DNA of 64,000 nt. Source: Clostridia bacterium UC5.1-1C12. Lineage in GTDB: Bacteria > Bacillota_I > Bacilli_A > Erysipelotrichales > Erysipelotrichaceae. The position numbers and the translations under genes are program-made. The notes under the pieces are model-generated. The model was given only the letters and a program-made list of their open reading frames with translations. It did no database searches and had not been told where the DNA came from. The stretch lies in contig BBZX01000009.1 in NCBI GenBank assembly GCA_001305055.1, positions 1-64,000 on the forward strand, given 5' to 3'. This document shows positions 38,253 to 50,722 of this stretch, one piece after another (positions within the stretch are counted from its first letter, which is position 1; each line of letters opens with the position of its first letter).

Positions 38253-39317
38253 ATGAAGCTTCTGCGCCGCGATATTTATGCCATCACCCTTCATTCATCC
38301 AGTATGATTACCACGGAGATACAGGTTTATCTGATCAAAGGCAGGAGTGAGCATCTTTTAATTGATATTGGTTTTCATTCTGCTTCGGCCGCTGATGAAT
38401 TATGTGCGGCCTTAAAGCAGCTGAACGTAGAACTGAAGGATGTCCGTTTAGTTTTAACGCATCTGCATGTTGATCACAGCGGCAATGCCCAACACTTTGC
38501 TCCCTGTTTAAAAGAAATTTTGGCCAGCGAATGGGATGGCTGTATGGTTACTCATAAACTCAATAAGACAACCGCTCATTATGTACGCAAGAATCGTCAG
38601 CTGGCAGGGATACCGCGCAGTGTTTGTGTTCAATTGAAATCAGAAAGTGAAATATTTGAAGGCGGGGACAGTGTTTTTGCCTTTACGCCGATTCGAGCAC
38701 ATGAGCGGTTAAGCGTGGGAGATTATACCTTTGAGGTGGTTGATTTGGCAGGTCACTCACCCCAGCAAATCGGTCTGTATGAAATCAATGAGCATTTTAT
38801 GTTTGCGGCGGATAGTGTCCTGAATCAGATTTATCCGACGATTAATTTCTGGATGGAAGAATTTTCAAGCATGCAGGATAATTTTGATACGTTAAAACGC
38901 ATCTGTGATTTTGACTGCGAAATATTATATCCCGCCCATTATGGTCCAATTTTTGATATTAAAGAACGCTGCATGCAGACCGTGGATCATCATATGAAAA
39001 AAGGAAAATATCTGCTTGATGTTGTCAAACAGGGAAGCGGTACGGCTTATGAATTTGCGATGCGCATGCAATGGGGGCGTCAGCTGAGGCGTTTTGATAC
39101 ATTAAGCTGTCCGCAGCAATGGTTTGCATGCCTGGAATTATTGGCACACCTTGAACGATTCTATGATTTAGGTATCTTGTCGCGTGAGCTGATTGACGGG
39201 CATTGGTACTATAATATAAAAATAACCGTGATGGTTATTTTTTGTATTACAGGAAATCCCATTTCCCAAGCATTTAAGTACCAATCAATGCTCTCTTCCG
39301 CTGTTAATTGGACTTGA
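38253..39317 (+). CDS. MBL-fold metallohydrolase
   Basis: Metallo-beta-lactamase-fold hydrolase. The metal site is clear: LTHLHVDHSGNAQHF (HxHxDH), DLAGHSPQQIGLYE, FMFAADSVLNQI and ILYPAHYGPIFD. The C-terminal region is helical, as in the larger members of the family that act on thioesters or cyclic phosphates. The last 25 or so codons read through a convergent terminator, so the true stop is probably near 39215 and another small indel may be hidden there. Directly follows the phosphoesterase gene and is likely co-transcribed. Confidence 0.83.
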   Translation: MKLLRRDIYAITLHSSSMITTEIQVYLIKGRSEHLLIDIGFHSASAADELCAALKQLNVELKDVRLVLTHLHVDHSGNAQHFAPCLKEILASEWDGCMVTHKLNKTTAHYVRKNRQLAGIPRSVCVQLKSESEIFEGGDSVFAFTPIRAHERLSVGDYTFEVVDLAGHSPQQIGLYEINEHFMFAADSVLNQIYPTINFWMEEFSSMQDNFDTLKRICDFDCEILYPAHYGPIFDIKERCMQTVDHHMKKGKYLLDVVKQGSGTAYEFAMRMQWGRQLRRFDTLSCPQQWFACLELLAHLERFYDLGILSRELIDGHWYYNIKITVMVIFCITGNPISQAFKYQSMLSSAVNWT

Positions 39318-39629
39318 ATTTTTTTACCTTCATAACCATATAAGCCTGCTTTCTTTGAACTGATGATTAAAATATCGAAACGTTTCTTGCCGTCAATATC
39401 ATATTCGGTGACACTCTCATCAGCTGAAGCTTTAAGCAAACTGTTTTGACGATCGGCTCATCAAGATAGTTGAAGTAAGGACGCGATAGCAATGAGATTA
39501 CCAAAATCAGGTGTACCGCCATTACTTTCCCATTCAGTAACTGCCTGACGTGATACATTCAGCTTGTCGGCTAACTGTTCCTGTTACTCTCAGCCTCTTT
39601 ACACAGGTTTTTTAATTTTTCTGAAACAT
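39209..39629 (-). CDS. XRE-type helix-turn-helix regulator, badly frame-broken
   Basis: Scattered over three frames are an HTH block (EQLADKLNVSRQAVTEWESN then GGTPDFGNLIAIAS) and a C-terminal block (SLLKASADESVTEYDIDGKK, RFDILIISSKKAGLYGYEG, WYLNAWEM). Together they match XRE regulators with a small C-terminal domain. At least three indels are needed: near 39580-39590, near 39470-39490 and near 39440 (A run). The start near 39629 is uncertain, and the stop is probably about 39247. It may be a real gene with sequence errors, as elsewhere here, or a decaying one; the density of breaks is higher than for neighbours. Confidence 0.55.
39219..39243 (+). terminator. Bidirectional terminator between convergent genes
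   Basis: Stem AAAATAACC/GGTTATTTT with a 5-base loop, followed by TT on the plus strand and TTTATATTATAG on the minus strand. It lies inside the apparent C-terminal ends of both convergent frames, implying both truly stop earlier. Confidence 0.7.
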
Positions 39630-39813
39630 TTTGTTTCCTCTCTGCACTAGCTATAGTCAGACAAAGGAATATGAATAAAACCAGCATCTAAGCGCAGCAT
39701 TTGTTTTAATAATACTGCTTTTCGCTGCATTATGCCTATCGATGAGAGCAGATTTGCTTCTTGCTTAAGGATTTGTTAAGATGGGTTTAGAAATTTATTT
39801 ATGAGGTGGATCA

Positions 39814-41005
39814 ATGATGGAATTAACAATGGAACAAATCCGATATTTTCGGCTGCATGCTCATCATTTGGATCGCTTTTATGAGCCGGCAGATTTAATA
39901 AGTGTGACGGGTGCATGCGGTTTACAGAATACACCGCCGGGAGCATGGGAAACGGCATTGTTTAACCGTATTCCCGCTTATTCAAAAAACGCTGCCCGTC
40001 AGCTGCTTGCAGACAAAAGTTTACTTCAGGCTTGGAGCATACGCGGTCTGCCACTGGTGTTTCCCAGCCGGGAAAGTGATGTTTTCTTATCGTCTTTGAG
40101 TGCTGCTGAAGATGAACCATGGATTTATACCAAGGGTATTTCACTTGCCTTGGAACTGCTTGAAATGGATTTTGATGAAGTGCTGGACCTGCTGCTTCAG
40201 GTAATGCCGCAGCTTGATCATCATATCATCACCAGCAAGGCTGCATTGGATGAAACCATCGCCGGCTGGCTGCTGCCGTTGCTGCCCAAGACCAAGCAGC
40301 CCATCTGGCAGCAGCCTTCAATATATGGCAGTCCAAACAAGCAAACGATTGGCGGTGCGGTCGTGTCCTTTATGCTGAGACCCTGTGCGGTCAAGGGATT
40401 GGTCGTTTTCGGTGAGCGTCATAATCAAACCCCCACCTTTACCTCTTACAGTAATTGGCTTGGGTACCCGCTTAAAGAAAGACCTGCTGCAAACAAACAG
40501 CTGGTGCGTAAATTCCTGCATTGCTACGGTCCCGCAACGCGGAAAGAATTGATACAATGGCTGGGCTGTTCCCCTATGCAGGGAAGCCGCTTATGGAATT
40601 CACTTGCCGAGGAAAGAATAAAGGTTTCGGCAAACGGCAGACAAGCTTTTATGCTTGCAGAGGATTTGGCTGATATTATGAAGCCATTGCAGCTGGAGCG
40701 GGAATATCTGCTTTTAGGCGGTCATGATCCATATCTTGACCAGCGCGACCGCCTGACACTCTTACCTGACAAACGCCGTCATGCGAAAAATTTGGCAGCT
40801 GGTATCAAATCCCGGTGCTATTGTATATCATGGTGAAATCATAGGCTATTGGACAAGCAGAAAGCAAAATCAAGGCATGATGATTCAGATGCAGGTATGG
40901 CAGGCAAATGTGAATGCTTCCATACTTCTTGAATTAGCTGCTGTCTATGCGGCCTCTAAAGGGGTTAAACTGCTGAACGCGGATATAACTAAAACACCAG
41001 ACTGA
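39814..41005 (+). CDS. Winged-helix DNA-binding protein, HTH_42 family (one indel)
   Basis: About 396 aa corrected. Family landmarks include GACGLQNTPPGAWETALFNR, QAWSIRGLPLVFPSRESD, CYGPATRKELIQWLGCS and YLLLGGHDPYLDQRDR with a NPGAIVYHGEIIGYW-type end. This fits the PF06224 family, some members of which (AlkX/YcaQ-like) bind or repair alkylated and cross-linked DNA. The A run at 40785-40789 seems one base too long, splitting the last 70 residues into another frame. ATG 39814 with GAGGTGG upstream. Stand-alone gene with a terminator after it. Confidence 0.78.
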
Positions 41006-41036
41006 CATTTCATCAATCGGGTGTTTTGTTTTGTTT
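40991..41036 (+). terminator. Bidirectional terminator
   Basis: Stem AAAACACC/GGTGTTTT enclosing about 21 bases, followed by GTTTTGTTTTT. Between the winged-helix gene and the convergent GH1 gene. Confidence 0.65.
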
Positions 41037-42805
<1,769 letters not shown>

Positions 42806-42807
42806 GC

Positions 42808-44035
42808 CTATTCCCCCATTTCTTCTTTTAATGTTTTAGTCTCATGCGCTTTGAAGAAAGGCCACCAGATCAGCCATGAAACAATAAATAATACAGCTAC
42901 TAACAGAATAACACGGAAATCACCATGTGTCGCTAAGAATGAGCAAAGCGGGAAGGGCAGCTGGTTAACATTCATCACCGCATGCGGTATTGTTACCCAG
43001 CCATTGCTGAAAGCAATCCAAGCAATGGTTGGAATTACCAATCCATTGATCCACATTGGAATCATCAGGACTGGGTTTAAGGCAATCGGCGCGCGTATAC
43101 CAATGGCTCATTGATATTAAATAAAGACGGAATCATCGAAATCTGACCAAATTTACGAATCCGTTTGCTCTTTGAGCGCAGCATCATGATATTGAGTGCT
43201 AAAGTCATGCCCATGCCGCCGATAAAGATTACCGAGTATGTAACGTTAGACGTATAGATATTGGTGGGTGTCAACCCGGCTTCAAAAGCTAAAGCGTTGG
43301 CGGTAATACCGGCTAAACCGATCGGTGAGGTGATGGGATTCATAAACCAGCTGTTGATGCCGAAAGAATAGAAGAAGACCGGAATAAAAATACAGAGAAT
43401 AAAGCCCGGATATGTTTGGCCAATTTCGATCAGCGGAGAGAAAAAAGCAGTAATCAGAGCAAATAAATCAATGTTGCACCAGTAAATTAAAATGGTTGTT
43501 AAGACTAAAACGATAATGCCCGGAATCACTTGATTCAGCCAGCGTACAAGAAAATCCGGCAAGGTTTCTGAATCTTCAAATAAATGCAGTTTAAAATACA
43601 GATTACTGATAACAATTGTGACAATACCTGAGAAAAAGGCTGAAATCATGCCTGAACCGCCGAAGCGTCCAAAGCTTACCGTGAATTGGAAGTTTTCGAT
43701 GGTAGCTTAATTACCATAAAGAACATCATTAAGGCAATCAAGCCAGTGGATACGCCATATTCTTTAAAGCCATATTCCTTTGCACCATGATAACCCACCA
43801 AGAAGACAAGTGTCAGTGACAGGATGCCGAAGCTGAAATTATAAACCGGTGACAGATCTGGCAGAAATGAAATATAACCGGCAAACAAATTATAAATAGA
43901 GATTAATGAGCCTAATAATAGAATTGGTACATTGGCCATTAAGGCACCGGATAAGGTACGAATGATTTTCTTATCCATCGCTTTCGCAACCTTAGGGGCA
44001 AAGCTGGTTCCTAGCCAGTTAATAAATTTATCCAT
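42808..44035 (-). CDS. PTS lactose/cellobiose-family IIC component (two frameshifts)
   Basis: Sugar-translocating membrane protein, about 409 aa corrected, with about ten hydrophobic segments. The family motif SLFNINEPLVYGAPIALNP is restored once one G is added near 43091. A second break, one missing A near 43707, separates the first 115 residues. Overlaps the IIB gene by 8 bases at its start. The substrate is probably a beta-glucoside or related disaccharide, from the adjacent GH1 enzyme. Confidence 0.88.
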
Positions 44036-44358
44036 TTTGCGTCTCCTTTTCTTTTAGTGTCTCAATGCATAATTGAAGCAGACCTTCTCCGTCAAGTCCC
44101 GCATACATATCTTTCGGAATGATCTCGACCGGTACATTATAGCGGTCACAGCTCTTTTTTAAATCATCATAAGCATAAGCAAGGTGCGGCCCAATCAATA
44201 AAATATCAATATTTGGCAAATCATCTTCAATATTGTTTTGACTTTTAGCTTCAACCCGTGCCATGATCTTGTTTTTTGGCAGCAATTCTTGTCTGTTGAG
44301 CTAAAAAGCCGCTGGACATCCCGGCACCGCAGCAAAGCAGTATGTTCATTTTTTCCAT
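44028..44358 (-). CDS. PTS lactose/cellobiose-family IIB component (one indel)
   Basis: About 109 aa. The N-terminus MEKMNILLCCGAGMSSGF contains the phospho-acceptor Cys loop, and the core IDILLIGPHLAYAYDDLKK is typical. The A run near 44274-44279 appears one base too long, cutting the N-terminal 28 residues into another frame. ATG 44358 follows AGGAGG. First gene of the operon IIB-IIC-IIA-GH1, divergent from its likely regulator. Confidence 0.87.
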
Positions 44359-44385
44359 ATGTAAATCCTCCTCTTGGAATTATGT

Positions 44386-44463
44386 GAAATCGATTTCTAC
44401 GCTGTCATTATGACAAGTTTTCATTAATGCTTCAACCGATATTTTTACCATTCATGGTGAATG
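44386..44463. promoter_or_regulatory. Inverted repeats in the PTS/regulator divergent region
   Basis: Three perfect symmetric elements lie in the 198-bp intergenic region: GAAATCGATTTC (44386-44397), TGTCAT-T-ATGACA (44403-44415) and CATTCA-TGG-TGAATG (44449-44463). They are candidate operator sites for the adjacent PRD regulator or for catabolite control. No clean -35/-10 pair is seen for either strand. Confidence 0.5.
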
Positions 44464-44556
44464 CTTGTTTTTTCACCGGCTTAGTGAAATTGTGTGTTTG
44501 ATAATTACCGGCGGTTTCGTTACAATTAATATAGTATAGGGAAAAGGAAGGATAGA

Positions 44557-46438
44557 ATGAAAAAAATCAGGAGCTGCTGCTGAATGTTTTAAAAAAGCAG
44601 AATAAACCCATATCTTCCACAAAACTGGCTGAACTGCTGTCCGTATCATCACGTTCAGTTAAAAATTATGTCAATGAGATCAACGCGGAGCATCCGGATA
44701 CGATTTTGGCAAGCAAACAGGGGTATACGTTTAATTCACAGGCGGTTTTCACCGCTGCAAAAGATTCAGTACCGCAGACTTATGCTGAACGTTCTTCTTA
44801 TATCATTAAAGAATTCTTTGTTCATCACCGCACTCAGCTAGATCTTTATGAGTTATGTGATATTCTGTATCTCAGTTATTCTTCGATTAAAAGTCTCTTA
44901 CAGAAAATGAATAAGGAATATGAACCCAACAAGATTCGTTTCCAATGCCGCAATGATCAGCTTTATGTCACCGGCAGTGAACGGGATAAGCGCCGTTTTT
45001 TGACCAGCATCATATATAAAGAAGCGACAGGTAATTTGGTGGATATCTCGGTGCTTAAAGAAATGTTTCCGGCTATTGATGTAATGTATATTAATGAGCT
45101 GCTGCATACTTGTTTTAAAAAGGATAACTGTTACATAAATGATTTTGGTTATATGAATCTGAATCTGCATATCACTGTGATGCTGAACAGTATTTTAAAT
45201 CAGCCTAAAGCAGTTAGTTCAAGCACTGAAAAGAAGCTTGAAAATCCTTTGGCAGCGACGGTCATTCATCAGCTTCAGCAGCATTTTCATGTTGTTTTTC
45301 AAAATAATGAAATTGAGGAAATGGTCTCAATGATTATGATGAATATTCATATGTGTCAGATTAATTCACCCAAGGAGATTCAAAAGAGTGTCGGTGATGC
45401 CGTTTATCAGCTAAGTAAAGAATTGATCGCCGCCTTGAATCAGCAATATCATCTGCGGATTCAGGAACAGACGCTGCTGCTGCCGCTGGCGCTGCATCTG
45501 AAAAATCTGCTGGCCCGAGTCAATCAAAATACTACGCTGCATAATCCGCTGCTGGATACGATTCAAAGCGCCTGCCCGATTTTGTTTGACTGTGCACTCT
45601 ATGCCGCTGATTTTCTTTATCAGCGCTGTCATATCCAGATATCTAAGGATGAGGTTGCCTATCTGGCGATGCATATCGGTGCGGATGTAGAACGGCAGGA
45701 TCAGGATGTTCATAAATTGAAATGTGTGCTGCTTTGTCCTGATTATCAGAAAATCAATCATTCATTTATAACTACCTGCTGATTCATTTTGATTCACAGA
45801 TCAGCATCGTGCAGTGTGTTTCCTTTCTTCACGAAATTAATGATCAGGCTTATGATCTGCTGTTTACTACCATACCGATCCAAGACAGTATCCATCCGAT
45901 CATTCAGCTTTCCCCCTTTACCAACAGCATTGATATTAAAGATGTCTTTAACCGCATTGAAGAAATCATAGAAAAACGTAAGTTAGCGGTGCTGCATCAG
46001 GAATTTGATCATTTCTTTTCACCGAAGCTTTTCTATCATGAGGAAGCTGAAGCCAGTGATAAATTTAAAATCATTCATATTCTGCATCAAAAGCTGTTGA
46101 GTCAGGGCCATGTCAACGCGGATTTCTATCATGATGTAATCCGCCGGGATGAAGCGGCAACGACTGCTTTTGGCAAGATTGCCATTCCGCATTCAATGAA
46201 AATGAATGCTAATCATACAAGAATTGCGGTTGCGGTATCGCGAACGGGTATAAAATGGGATCAGCATTTGGTTCATATTGTCCTGTTGATTGCGATTAAC
46301 GAAAAGGAATCATATTTATTTAAAGAGCTATATGAAGCGCTGATTAACTTCTGTACGCAGGATAATATTATGATGCTGCTGAAAGAGACCGCGGCTTTTG
46401 AGGATTTCAGAGAGATTATTCTGCGTTTTACTCAATGA
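44557..46438 (+). CDS. LicR-like PRD transcriptional regulator with IIA domain (two frameshifts)
   Basis: About 627 aa corrected. Order: HTH (LLSVSSRSVKNYVNEIN), second HTH (LYLSYSSIKSLLQKM), two PRDs around residues 190-400 (with His in MMNIHMCQI and YLAMHIGADVE), a IIB-like segment and a C-terminal fructose-type IIA domain with His in FGKIAIPHSMKM. One A is missing near 44561-44566, which removes the first 50 residues from the main frame, and one near 45753. Such activators are controlled by phosphorylation of PRD and IIA/IIB sites. Divergent from the IIB-IIC-IIA-GH1 operon, its probable target. Confidence 0.88.
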
Positions 46439-46460
46439 TGCAGATGAATGTATTTTAATA

Positions 46461-46489
46461 TTGACAAGCCATAAGGTTTACGTTAAGAT
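46461..46489 (+). promoter_or_regulatory. Promoter of the mntP riboswitch transcript
   Basis: -35 TTGACA (46461-46466), 17 bp, -10 TAAGAT (46484-46489), about 10 bases before the riboswitch begins. Confidence 0.82.
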
Positions 46490-46499
46490 TAACTCATAC

Positions 46500-46620
46500 T
46501 TCATGAGGGAGTAATTTGCACAGTGATGTGTGACATGTCAACATAATGACACAAAGTGTCTGGCTTGTCTTAATGAATGAGACTCATGTACAGTTTTTTT
46601 AGACTGTGCATGAGTTTTTT
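46500..46620 (+). ncRNA. Manganese-sensing yybP-ykoY riboswitch with terminator platform
   Basis: Conserved blocks appear in order: GAGGGAGTAATTT, then TCAACATAATGACA, then TGTCTGGC and AATGAGACTCATG. The strong terminator ACTCATGTACAGT/ACTGTGCATGAGT (46582-46594 with 46603-46615) plus six T residues overlaps the 3-prime part of the aptamer. The arrangement predicts that Mn2+ binding keeps the terminator from forming and turns on mntP. Family and ligand are established knowledge; mutual exclusion is inferred from overlap. Confidence 0.87.
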
Positions 46621-46644
46621 GTTTTTATCGGGAGGAACTAAGAG

Positions 46645-47196
46645 ATGGGAATTATAGAAATACTGATGATTGGTATTGGTTTAAGTATGGATGCCTTTGC
46701 GGTATCTTTAAGTAATGGACTGGTATGTCCGATCAGCGCAAATCAAAAGCTGAAGATCATGCCGCTGTTTTTTGGTGTGTTTCAGGCAGTGATGCCGTTG
46801 TTTGGCTTTTTTGCCGGTAATTTGTTTGCGGAAGTGATTGACCGCTATTCAGGAATCGTTATTTTAATTATTTTGGGCTTTATCGGCGGTAAAATGATGG
46901 CTGACGGCATCAAGGAAATGCGCAATCCGGAGGTGGAGAGCTGTACGATCTTTACATATAAGACATTGATTATGCAAAGTGTTGCGACCAGCATTGATGC
47001 CTTTGCGGTTGGTGTCAGCTTTGTTGGTGTGGGAGTTGATATCTTGTCAGCAGTTTGTATTATTGGAATAACTACGGCAATCTTAAGCTATGCGGCTTTA
47101 TTTGTCGGCCGCCGCTTCGGTTCAATGCTGGGCAGTCGGGCGCAGATTTTCGGCGGTTTGATTTTAGTGTTCCTAGGTATTAAGGCACTGTTTTGA
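46645..47196 (+). CDS. mntP: Manganese efflux pump MntP
   Basis: 183 aa with six helices and the two paired signature motifs SMDAFAVSLSNGL and SIDAFAVGVSFVG, whose Asp residues form the Mn2+ path. Exports excess manganese. GGGAGGAA precedes ATG 46645. Directly downstream of a yybP-ykoY riboswitch, the classic regulatory pairing. The following flavodiiron gene starts 81 bases later. Confidence 0.96.
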   Translation: MGIIEILMIGIGLSMDAFAVSLSNGLVCPISANQKLKIMPLFFGVFQAVMPLFGFFAGNLFAEVIDRYSGIVILIILGFIGGKMMADGIKEMRNPEVESCTIFTYKTLIMQSVATSIDAFAVGVSFVGVGVDILSAVCIIGITTAILSYAALFVGRRFGSMLGSRAQIFGGLILVFLGIKALF

Positions 47197-47277
47197 TTGT
47201 TGTTGATATATGGGCAAATCATGTGCATACTAAGCCTGAGTATGATATTTTAATACCGAGATTAAGAGAGGTACACG

Positions 47278-49802
47278 ATGAAAACTTAGAGCTGAAAAAG
47301 GGTTTTACCTGGACGGGTATTTTGGATAAAGAGTTAAAAGTATTCGATATCATTATGGAAACGGAGTTTGGGACTTCATATAATTCCTATATCCTAAAAA
47401 CATCAGATAAAACTGTGCTGTTTGAAACAGCTAAGGAAAAATTTTTTGATGAGTATTTGGCAGAATTGAAGCAGATTACCGATATTAAAGACATTGATAC
47501 AATTGTTGTCAATCATACGGAGCCTGATCACGCGGGCAGCGTCGGCCGTCTGCTTGAGTTAAATCCGAATATTAAGATTGTCGGTACTGCCTGCGCGCTG
47601 AATTTTCTAAAGGAAATCATTAATCGTGATTTTAATAAGCAGGCGGTTAAGGAAAATGATGAAATAAAAATTGGTGATAAAACACTTCGCTTTATGCCTT
47701 TGCCGAATCTGCATTGGCCAGATACAATGTATACTTATATCGTAGAAGACAAGACACTGGTAACGTGTGATTCTTTTGGCGCACATTATGCGTTTGATGG
47801 GATTTTGCTTAGCCGTTTAGAGGATCAGGCGGGATATCAGCGGGCTTTGAAATATTATTTTGATAACATCCTCGGTCCATTTAAGCCTTTTATGATTAAG
47901 GCTTTAAACCGTATTCAGGATCTTGAGGTGGAGCTGATTTGTACGGGACACGGACCGGTGATCGACTGTGGTATTGATGAATTGATGAACCAGTATCGCG
48001 AGTGGTCTGAAAGCAGTGTGCCAAATGCGAAAAAAACGGTAGTCATGCCTTATGTGAGCGCTTATGGATATACCGCTCAGGTGGCTGAAGCAATTGCTAA
48101 AGGGCTGCGTTCTGCCGGTGATATAGAAGTTCTGCTGTATGATATGGTAGAGGCGGATGCCGATGAGGTGTTGAGGAAGATTGAAAAAGCTGACGGTTTG
48201 CTTTTTGGTTCACCGACTATTCTTCAGGACGCACTGAAACCGATCTGGGATTTAACGACGGCGATTCATGCGCCGACCCATGGCGGTAAATTAGCGAGCG
48301 CATTCGGCAGCTATGCATGGAGCGGTGAGGCAGTCAATAATCTAACTGAGCGGCTGAAACAGCTGAAGATGAAGGTCGTTGACGGTTATCGTGTGAAACT
48401 GCGGCCAAGCGGTGATGAGCTTGAGGGTGCCGCGGCATATGGTCATGATTTTGGCTGTCTGCTGTTGGATAAGCCGAAGGTGAAGCCGGCAGCAAAACCT
48501 AGATTAGTGAAATGTCTGATCTGCGGTGAGGTTTTTGAAGAGGGAACAGAAATCTGTCCGGTCTGCGGTGTCGGTAAGGAGAATTTTGTGCCTTATGAAG
48601 ATACGGTCAATGAATTCCATCACGACAGCAATGAGTTATTCTTAATCATCGGCAACGGCGCGGCGGGCTTAAATGCGGCAGCTGCGATCAGAGAACGCAA
48701 TCTAAGCGCTTCGATTGTATTGTTGGGTGATGAAAAATCATTACCGTATAACCGGCCGATGCTGACGAAGACACTGCTTGCAGATTTTGAACCGTCACAG
48801 CTGTTGATTCATGATGAAGCGTGGTATCAGGAAAAGAATATTCTGAACCTGACCGATCTGCATGCGGTAAAGCTGCTGATTGATGAAAAGGAAGTCGTAT
48901 TAAGCAATGGTGATCATTTACATTATGATAAATTAATTCTGGCAACTGGTGCTGAATGCTTCATTCCGCCGATTGCGGGTGCTGATCAGGAAGGGGTATT
49001 GGCTCTGCGCCGGATTGAAGATGTGCATAAGCTGAATCAGAGGCTGCCGAAGGTAAAACAGGCGGTAGTGATCGGCGGCGGTGTATTAGGTCTTGAAGCG
49101 GCTTGGGAACTAAGCCGACATGCTTCTGTGACTGTGCTTGAGCTGGCGCCGCAGCTGATGGGCCGTCAGCTGGATGTTACGGCTAGTTCGATGCTTGAGG
49201 AAAGCATCCGTTCAGCCGGCATCAACACACAGACAAATGTTTCAATCCAAGCAATTGAGGGTGATCAGGGTCAGGTAAGCGGTGTACGCTTGGCGGACGG
49301 CAGTTTCTATCCTGCGGAGCTAGTTTTGATTTCGTGCGGTATCAAAGCAAATACATCACTGGCTATTGAGGCCGGTATTGAGTGCGGCAGGGCCATCAGG
49401 GTTGATGAGCATTGCCGTACATCAGCGGCAGATATCTATGCGGCAGGAGATTGCGCGGAGTTTGAAGGCATCAATTACGGCAACTGGGAACAGGCGCTGT
49501 CAATGGGTAAAACAGCGGGTGCCAATGCGGCTGGTGAGGCAGTGAGCTATTCATTGATTTCACCGGGCTTATCGTTCCAGGGAATGAATACGGCGCTGTA
49601 TGCTTATGGCGATAACGGCAAACAAAAGGATCAGACATATCGTTCTGCACTGCTTCGCGATGATGAGCATCATACGCTTGAATCACTGTATTTTAAGAAT
49701 AATGAACTGTGTGGTTTTATCCTGCTGGGGGATATTTCGAAAATGACCGCCTTATTGAGCGCGGTGAATGAAAAACAAACTTTTGCGGAACTGTTTAAAT
49801 AA
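47278..49802 (+). CDS. Flavodiiron protein-rubredoxin-NADH:rubredoxin oxidoreductase fusion (one frameshift)
   Basis: About 841 aa. Domains: a diiron metallo-beta-lactamase-like domain (about 1-250; NHTEPDHAG, LHWPDTM, CDSFGAH, TGHGPV), flavodoxin with FMN (about 255-395), rubredoxin (LVKCLICGEVFEEG and EICPVCGVG, about 410-450) and an FAD/NAD(P)H oxidoreductase (about 460-800; IIGNGAAGLNAA, IGGGVLGLEAAW, IYAAGDCAEF). This is the class-F-like architecture, which reduces O2 to water or NO to N2O with electrons from NADH in one chain. One A is missing just after the ATG (MKNLELKKGF); without it the frame runs back to 47193 with a non-homologous start. RBS AGAGAGG. Confidence 0.92.
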
Positions 49803-49843
49803 TTTAAGCTGCTGTGAAAGAATTTTGAACTAAGGGAGAAAGC

Positions 49844-50686
49844 ATGATGGATAAAGGAGAGTATCTCACAGTCAGTCAAATGGCTAAGCTTCACCACATC
49901 TCACGTCAGACACTGATTTATTATGATCATATCGGCTTGTTTCGGCCGCAAATAACTGATGATAAGGGTTATCGTTATTACAGCTATCTGCAGGTTAACG
50001 TTTTAAAAGAAATCTTATTTTTGAAGAAGCTGAATCTGCCTTTAGAGGTAATCGGTAAAATTGTTAAGGATCAGAACCCTCAGGAGGCTGTCGAAATTTT
50101 AAAGGATCAGCGTAAAATCATCGATGCCGAAATTGAAAAACTGATTCGGACCCGCAAATATGTCGATGAAAGACTGCTGCTGTATGATACGATTGATTCT
50201 AACCAGTCTGTCGATCAGCCGTATTTTCGCCATGTAGATGAACGCTCTTTTTTAGCGCTGCCTTTTGAAGAGGATATTTGCGGTAATGAAGATGAGCTTC
50301 AGGTCAGATTCATGGCAGCTGTTGATGAAGTGGGCAGTTATGATCTTGTGCCTTCTTTAGGCTTTGGGGTCATCATTCCCAAACAGGCGCTGCAAAGTGA
50401 TTTAAGAGCCTCTTCCGTCTTTGTGTTTGTACCTGAAGGTTCACCGATCATCAGGCACTCACCTTTAGTGCATACATTGCCGGCCGCTGAATGCTGCTGC
50501 ATGTATTATTACGGCCGGCCGAGTCATCATCAAAATCAGCTGCGTTCACTGTTGGCTTATATCGATGAAAAAGGTTATGTGGCAGCCAACGATGCGTTGG
50601 ATATCTGCTTGCTTGATCATGTGAAATATAAAGGGCAAAAGGATGTTGATTTCTGCAGTCTGCAGATTCCGGTTCAAAGAAAATAA
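49844..50686 (+). CDS. MerR-family transcriptional regulator
   Basis: 280 aa. The winged helix at about 8-75 includes SQMAKLHHISRQTLIYYDHI and DKGYRYYSY, a coiled-coil dimerisation helix lies at about 80-125, and the C-terminal part looks like a GyrI/BmrR-type effector domain. Likely a drug or small-molecule sensor. It follows the flavodiiron gene by 41 bases and precedes the FMN lipoprotein; targets unknown. ATG 49844 or 49847. Confidence 0.87.
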   Translation: MMDKGEYLTVSQMAKLHHISRQTLIYYDHIGLFRPQITDDKGYRYYSYLQVNVLKEILFLKKLNLPLEVIGKIVKDQNPQEAVEILKDQRKIIDAEIEKLIRTRKYVDERLLLYDTIDSNQSVDQPYFRHVDERSFLALPFEEDICGNEDELQVRFMAAVDEVGSYDLVPSLGFGVIIPKQALQSDLRASSVFVFVPEGSPIIRHSPLVHTLPAAECCCMYYYGRPSHHQNQLRSLLAYIDEKGYVAANDALDICLLDHVKYKGQKDVDFCSLQIPVQRK

Positions 50687-50697
50687 TGTGATAATAA

Positions 50698-50722
50698 AGC
50701 GAACTTAACGGTTCGTTTTTTT
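50698..50722 (+). terminator. Terminator after the MerR gene
   Basis: Stem CGAAC/GTTCG with a 6-base loop, then seven T residues. Confidence 0.72.

Noticed and set aside
39219..39317. C-terminal end of the MBL protein beyond residue 322
   Set aside because: It reads through a convergent terminator and antisense to the XRE gene; probably past a missed stop.
47193..47277. N-terminal extension of the flavodiiron protein
   Set aside because: It arises from the frameshift after ATG 47278; the extension overlaps mntP, has no ribosome site and does not look like the family.
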